In this document: positions 61,427-64,000 of the stretch, one piece after another
Numbering within the stretch: the first letter of the stretch is position 1
Layout of the letters: each line of letters starts with the position of its first letter
From: Ignavibacteria bacterium
GTDB lineage: Bacteria; Bacteroidota; Ignavibacteria; UBA10030; SZUA-254
DNA length: 64,000 nt
Reading direction: 5' to 3'
Assembly (NCBI GenBank): GCA_016178595.1
Contig: JACOSY010000027.1
Span: 1-64,000 of the forward strand
Program-made: the position numbers and the translations under genes
The notes under the pieces: model-generated
The model's input: the letters and a program-made list of their open reading frames with translations, nothing else
What the model was told of the DNA's origin: nothing
Databases searched by the model: none

Positions 61427-63160
61427 TTACTCAAGGTACCAGTCACCAGCTTGGTACGAAATACCAAGAACGCCGATCTGCGTTCCCTTGACCCGTTTAT
61501 TCACTGCTACAAGATCGTTCATCCAGTACAAGAATGTGCAGGGTTGCTCATTCTGCAAGATGACTTGAAATTCTTTCCATGCATCTGCATTTTCTTTTTC
61601 ATTTTCCACTAACTTTGCTTTCGCCAAAATCTTGGCAACACGTTCATTCTGAAAGCTTGTGAGATTGAAGCGCGACTTTTCCAGATCGCTTCCCCAAAGC
61701 TCGTCGAGTTGCATTTGGAGCGGTACGGTAAATCCGGCGATACAAGCGTCAAAATTTTTTTCCATAATGTCGTTCCAGAACACTGCGCGCTCGATCTGTT
61801 CGATTTTTACATTGATCTTTACCGCTTTGAGTTGATTTTGCACAATAGTGGCGATCTCCGATCGTAACTGACTCCCTGATGGAATTTTAAGCGTAAATGA
61901 AAACAAATGCCCGCCGCGATCCAATATCCCATCGCCATCAGAATCATGCCATCCCTCTTCGGCGAGTAACGCACTTGCCTCGCGAGGGTTGAATGGCAGC
62001 GGCTTCAGTGTATCGTTGTACGCCCAACGAAAGATAGGAGAGATCGGACCAATGGCCTCGCGTCCGTATGCTTTGAGATAGGAATCGACGATTTCCTTGC
62101 GGTTGATAGCCATTGTTAAGGCACGGCGGACTGTGGAATTGCTAAAGAGCAGATGAGGAACTATCTTTTTTCCCTTTGATTTCTTAAAGACATCCGAATC
62201 AATGTTATTCCAGTTGATTGCATCGTAGAAACGCTCGCCCAAGGATTGAACATTGATGTTCGAGTCGTTCTGTGCGAGTTGCAGTGCATCTTCAACATTG
62301 ATGTAGGGGAAAACATCGATCTCACCAGAGGCAAGCTGCATAAGACGAGAATGGTAGTCTGGTATAATGCGGTAGATCAACCCTGAGAGTTTCGCAGGAT
62401 ACGGAAGCACAGACGACTGATTCGCTTCAAGTTCAATTTGCTGCATTGCTTTCCACGATTTAAGCTTAAACGGTCCGGCACTTAACGGCCAATGATTTAG
62501 GGGACTTTCTTTGAGCGATTCCCGATGTAGCGTGCTATCAAACGCATGCGCAGGCAAAATTGGAAGCCCAGCATCAAAGAGCTGGCCTGGATAGGGATGG
62601 TCGAAGTGGAAAAGTACAGTGCTATCATTGATGATTTCGACTGCCTCTGCAATCCGTATTGTTCCGTCCTTCGATTTTCGAAGCCCTTCTACCGACGTCT
62701 GCCGAACGCTCGCAACGTTGGTATCAGCATAGAGCTCGTACGATATCTGTACGTCCCGCGCGGTTAATGTAACACCATCTGACCACCGCAACCCTTGCTT
62801 GATATGAAACCTAATGTCCTTTCCGCCATTTTCAAACTCCCATGATTGCGCAACGAGAGGATGGTATTCTAAAAAGCCTATTGTTTGATTGAAGTTAGAA
62901 CTCGTAAGAGCCGGGTAAAAGAGATCATTTATCTCACCTGCAGTTACATCCTCGGCAAAGAGAGGGCAAAAGCTATCGATATCACCTTCCACTCCAACGA
63001 CAACGTAACCGCCCGCGCTCGTTCCACTTGGATAACTCTTTGCGTCCTTCTTCCGAGAGCAACCGACCAAGAGCATTGTGAGGATCAAGAAACTCAATAC
63101 GATGTTCGGAGGAGCAATGCGACAGTACAACCGCATGATTTTATCGTTGTGTGAATGCAT
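61427..63160 (-). CDS. Peptide/solute-binding lipoprotein, SBP family 5 (577 aa)
   Basis: Lipoprotein signal ending MLLVGC, then the family-5 extracellular solute-binding fold (DppA/OppA type): GLRWSDGVTLTARDVQISYELYAD, LILPAHAF-like segment, YRIIPDYHSRLMQLASGEIDVF, NSTVRRALTMAINRKEIVDSYL and ALLAEEGWHDSDGDGILDRGG. Ligands of this family are peptides, nickel, sugars or signal molecules; none can be named here. ATG 63160 has AAGGAA upstream. First gene of the minus-strand operon into the kinase and sigma-54 activator. Confidence 0.88.
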   Translation of the reverse strand: MHSHNDKIMRLYCRIAPPNIVLSFLILTMLLVGCSRKKDAKSYPSGTSAGGYVVVGVEGDIDSFCPLFAEDVTAGEINDLFYPALTSSNFNQTIGFLEYHPLVAQSWEFENGGKDIRFHIKQGLRWSDGVTLTARDVQISYELYADTNVASVRQTSVEGLRKSKDGTIRIAEAVEIINDSTVLFHFDHPYPGQLFDAGLPILPAHAFDSTLHRESLKESPLNHWPLSAGPFKLKSWKAMQQIELEANQSSVLPYPAKLSGLIYRIIPDYHSRLMQLASGEIDVFPYINVEDALQLAQNDSNINVQSLGERFYDAINWNNIDSDVFKKSKGKKIVPHLLFSNSTVRRALTMAINRKEIVDSYLKAYGREAIGPISPIFRWAYNDTLKPLPFNPREASALLAEEGWHDSDGDGILDRGGHLFSFTLKIPSGSQLRSEIATIVQNQLKAVKINVKIEQIERAVFWNDIMEKNFDACIAGFTVPLQMQLDELWGSDLEKSRFNLTSFQNERVAKILAKAKLVENEKENADAWKEFQVILQNEQPCTFLYWMNDLVAVNKRVKGTQIGVLGISYQAGDWYLE

Positions 63161-63188
63161 TACAATTCCTTTCCAAAAAGTCGCTCTC

Positions 63189-63217
63189 AATCTAAATAAA
63201 TCGGTAGGGTTTGTCAA
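63189..63217 (-). promoter_or_regulatory. Promoter of the transporter-kinase-activator operon
   Basis: Minus strand TTGACA (63217-63212), 17-bp spacer, TAGATT (63194-63189). Expected start about 63182, placing the two palindromes at about -51 and -70. Confidence 0.6.
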
Positions 63218-63225
63218 TGACGACA

Positions 63226-63240
63226 GTAACATTATGTTAC
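63226..63240. promoter_or_regulatory. Operator-like palindrome GTAAC-N5-GTTAC (site 1)
   Basis: GTAAC, ATTAT, GTTAC. Same form as the site at 53944-53958. Confidence 0.7.
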
Positions 63241-63244
63241 ATGT

Positions 63245-63259
63245 GTCACATTCCGTTAC
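63245..63259. promoter_or_regulatory. Operator-like palindrome GTCAC-N5-GTTAC (site 2)
   Basis: GTCAC, ATTCC, GTTAC, one mismatch from the palindrome; 19 bp centre to centre from site 1. Confidence 0.65.
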
Positions 63260-63266
63260 AGCCATA

Positions 63267-63295
63267 TTGATCTTTGCCTCGAATTTGATTACACT
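63267..63295 (+). promoter_or_regulatory. Divergent promoter of the ATPase gene
   Basis: TTGATC at 63267-63272, 17-bp spacer, TACACT at 63290-63295. Expected start about 63302, so the same palindromes lie at about -50 and -69. Confidence 0.55.
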
Positions 63296-63330
63296 GACAG
63301 TACGATGACATCACGGAAAAAGGATGATGT

Positions 63331-64000
63331 GTGAGTTTACTCGAACTTAGAAACGTAAGTGTCAAACGCGTGATCGATCAAAACGCCCGTTTTCTCAACA
63401 AGGGTGTTTCTCTCTCAGTCGATCGAGGCGAAGTTGTCGCAATCGTCGGAGAAAGCGGAAGTGGAAAAACTACTCTCCTTCGCTCGATTCCTCAACTACT
63501 TCCTTTCAACGCAGGAATGGTTACAGAAGGATCCATCGAATTTCAAGGAGAGAATATCCTCCGCATGAGCCAAAAAAGATTACAGATGCTGCGACAAAAT
63601 ACAGTGCGCTCAATTTTCCAAGAGCCGGGCATCGTTTTTAATCCTGTTTCACGAATTTCCACCCAAGTCGGGATCCTGATTGCATCATTTGGTAACAGCG
63701 GTAAACAGGAGTTTTCTGATTGTTTAATAGAATTGGGCATGGATAAACCGGATGAAGTATTGAGATCATATCCTCATCAAATGAGCGTTGGCATGCTGCA
63801 GCGTATCTCGATCGCTCTCGCCGTCGCTTCACATCCTGCACTTATTCTGGCGGACGAACCAACTAGTGCCATCGATGCGATTCACCGGTCGCGTGCCTTG
63901 CGCCTTCTCGCCAATCACAGCAAGATATTTGGAGCGGCGCTCCTTCTCACCACACATGATTTGTGCGTCGCTCGAAAGTATGCTGACGTCGTTATTGTTA
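63331..64000 (+). CDS. Peptide-type ABC transporter ATP-binding protein, DppD/OppD-like (partial)
   Basis: Reads open from GTG at 63331 (AAGGATGAT upstream) to the end of the window, 223 codons. Walker A GESGSGKTTLL (~residue 39); Q-loop IFQEPGIVFNPVSRISTQVG typical of DppD/OppD; signature region YPHQMSVGMLQRISIALAVA, with SVGM where SGGM is usual; Walker B LILADEPTSAIDA; and H-loop LLTTHD. It would energise the two permeases encoded in the opposite direction. A second ATPase (DppF-like) may follow outside the window. Confidence 0.9.
   Translation, partial: MSLLELRNVSVKRVIDQNARFLNKGVSLSVDRGEVVAIVGESGSGKTTLLRSIPQLLPFNAGMVTEGSIEFQGENILRMSQKRLQMLRQNTVRSIFQEPGIVFNPVSRISTQVGILIASFGNSGKQEFSDCLIELGMDKPDEVLRSYPHQMSVGMLQRISIALAVASHPALILADEPTSAIDAIHRSRALRLLANHSKIFGAALLLTTHDLCVARKYADVVIV

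Overview
The window reads as chromosome from a Gram-negative bacterium of the Bacteroidota/Chlorobiota/Ignavibacteriota group, most likely near Ignavibacteria or Chlorobi rather than Bacteroidia. This is inferred from gene content: a DUF3078 outer-membrane-type protein, an atpD-atpC pair apart from other ATP synthase genes, a pyruvoyl-dependent arginine decarboxylase, LptE, and fused plus split 2-oxoacid dehydrogenase E1 genes. Promoters also point this way. At least eight have the form TTGnnn, 17 bp, TATATT or close to it, and genes have clear Shine-Dalgarno sites; Bacteroidia use a different promoter and weak ribosome sites.

Layout. 1-350: the end of an IS30-type element has cut a DUF1801 gene. 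450-2100: small mechanosensitive channel, DUF3078 protein, rpsT. 2100-8235 (minus): a tightly packed operon miaB, SPOR/TPR protein, sigma-54 activator, lptE, family-2 glycosyltransferase, TPR protein. 8340-13090: PLP decarboxylase, methyltransferase, atpD, atpC. 13090-17410: alr, manC, rlpA, rpiB-like gene and lytic transglycosylase, mostly overlapping. 17450-18980: a candidate non-coding RNA, pyruvoyl arginine decarboxylase, smpB. 19014-24031: an approximately 5 kb integrative element with tyrosine recombinase, HTH protein, HUH-type Rep, membrane protein and a NYN-domain protein whose leader contains a long hairpin. 24140-33109: lipoamide dehydrogenase, lipB, E1 alpha-beta fusion, separate E1 alpha and beta, E2 and lipA, that is, a complete 2-oxoacid dehydrogenase set with lipoate supply. 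33170-36000: a repeat-rich zone holding a deleted GxxExxY cassette with terminal inverted repeats and a GIY-YIG nuclease gene between hairpin repeats. 36060-41690: accessory island with a sulfonate/nitrate-type ABC transporter, a formylglycine-generating-enzyme-like protein lacking the active cysteines, an NFU protein and membrane proteins. 41900-46050: rplM, rpsI, rpsB, tsf, pyrH, frr. 46170-50020: PspC and related membrane proteins, aminotransferase, amino-acid permease.

50519-64000 is the most unusual part. A peptide-type ABC transporter (binding protein, two permeases; ATPase divergent) is followed, with overlapping start and stop codons, by a 1207-residue Ser/Thr kinase with a P-loop (STAND-like) region and TPRs and then a sigma-54 activator. 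Next comes a second unit of lipoprotein, TPR protein and GAF histidine kinase. Palindromes of the form GTAAC-N5-GTTAC occur at both control regions. Two lie midway between divergent promoters in front of the transporter, and one lies about 115 bp upstream of a sigma-54-like promoter in front of the lipoprotein. I infer one regulon that couples uptake or sensing of a peptide-like ligand to kinase signalling and a surface lipoprotein. This is the best candidate in the window for an undescribed system.

No tRNA, rRNA or CRISPR was recognised. All functions are from reading the sequence; no database search was run.
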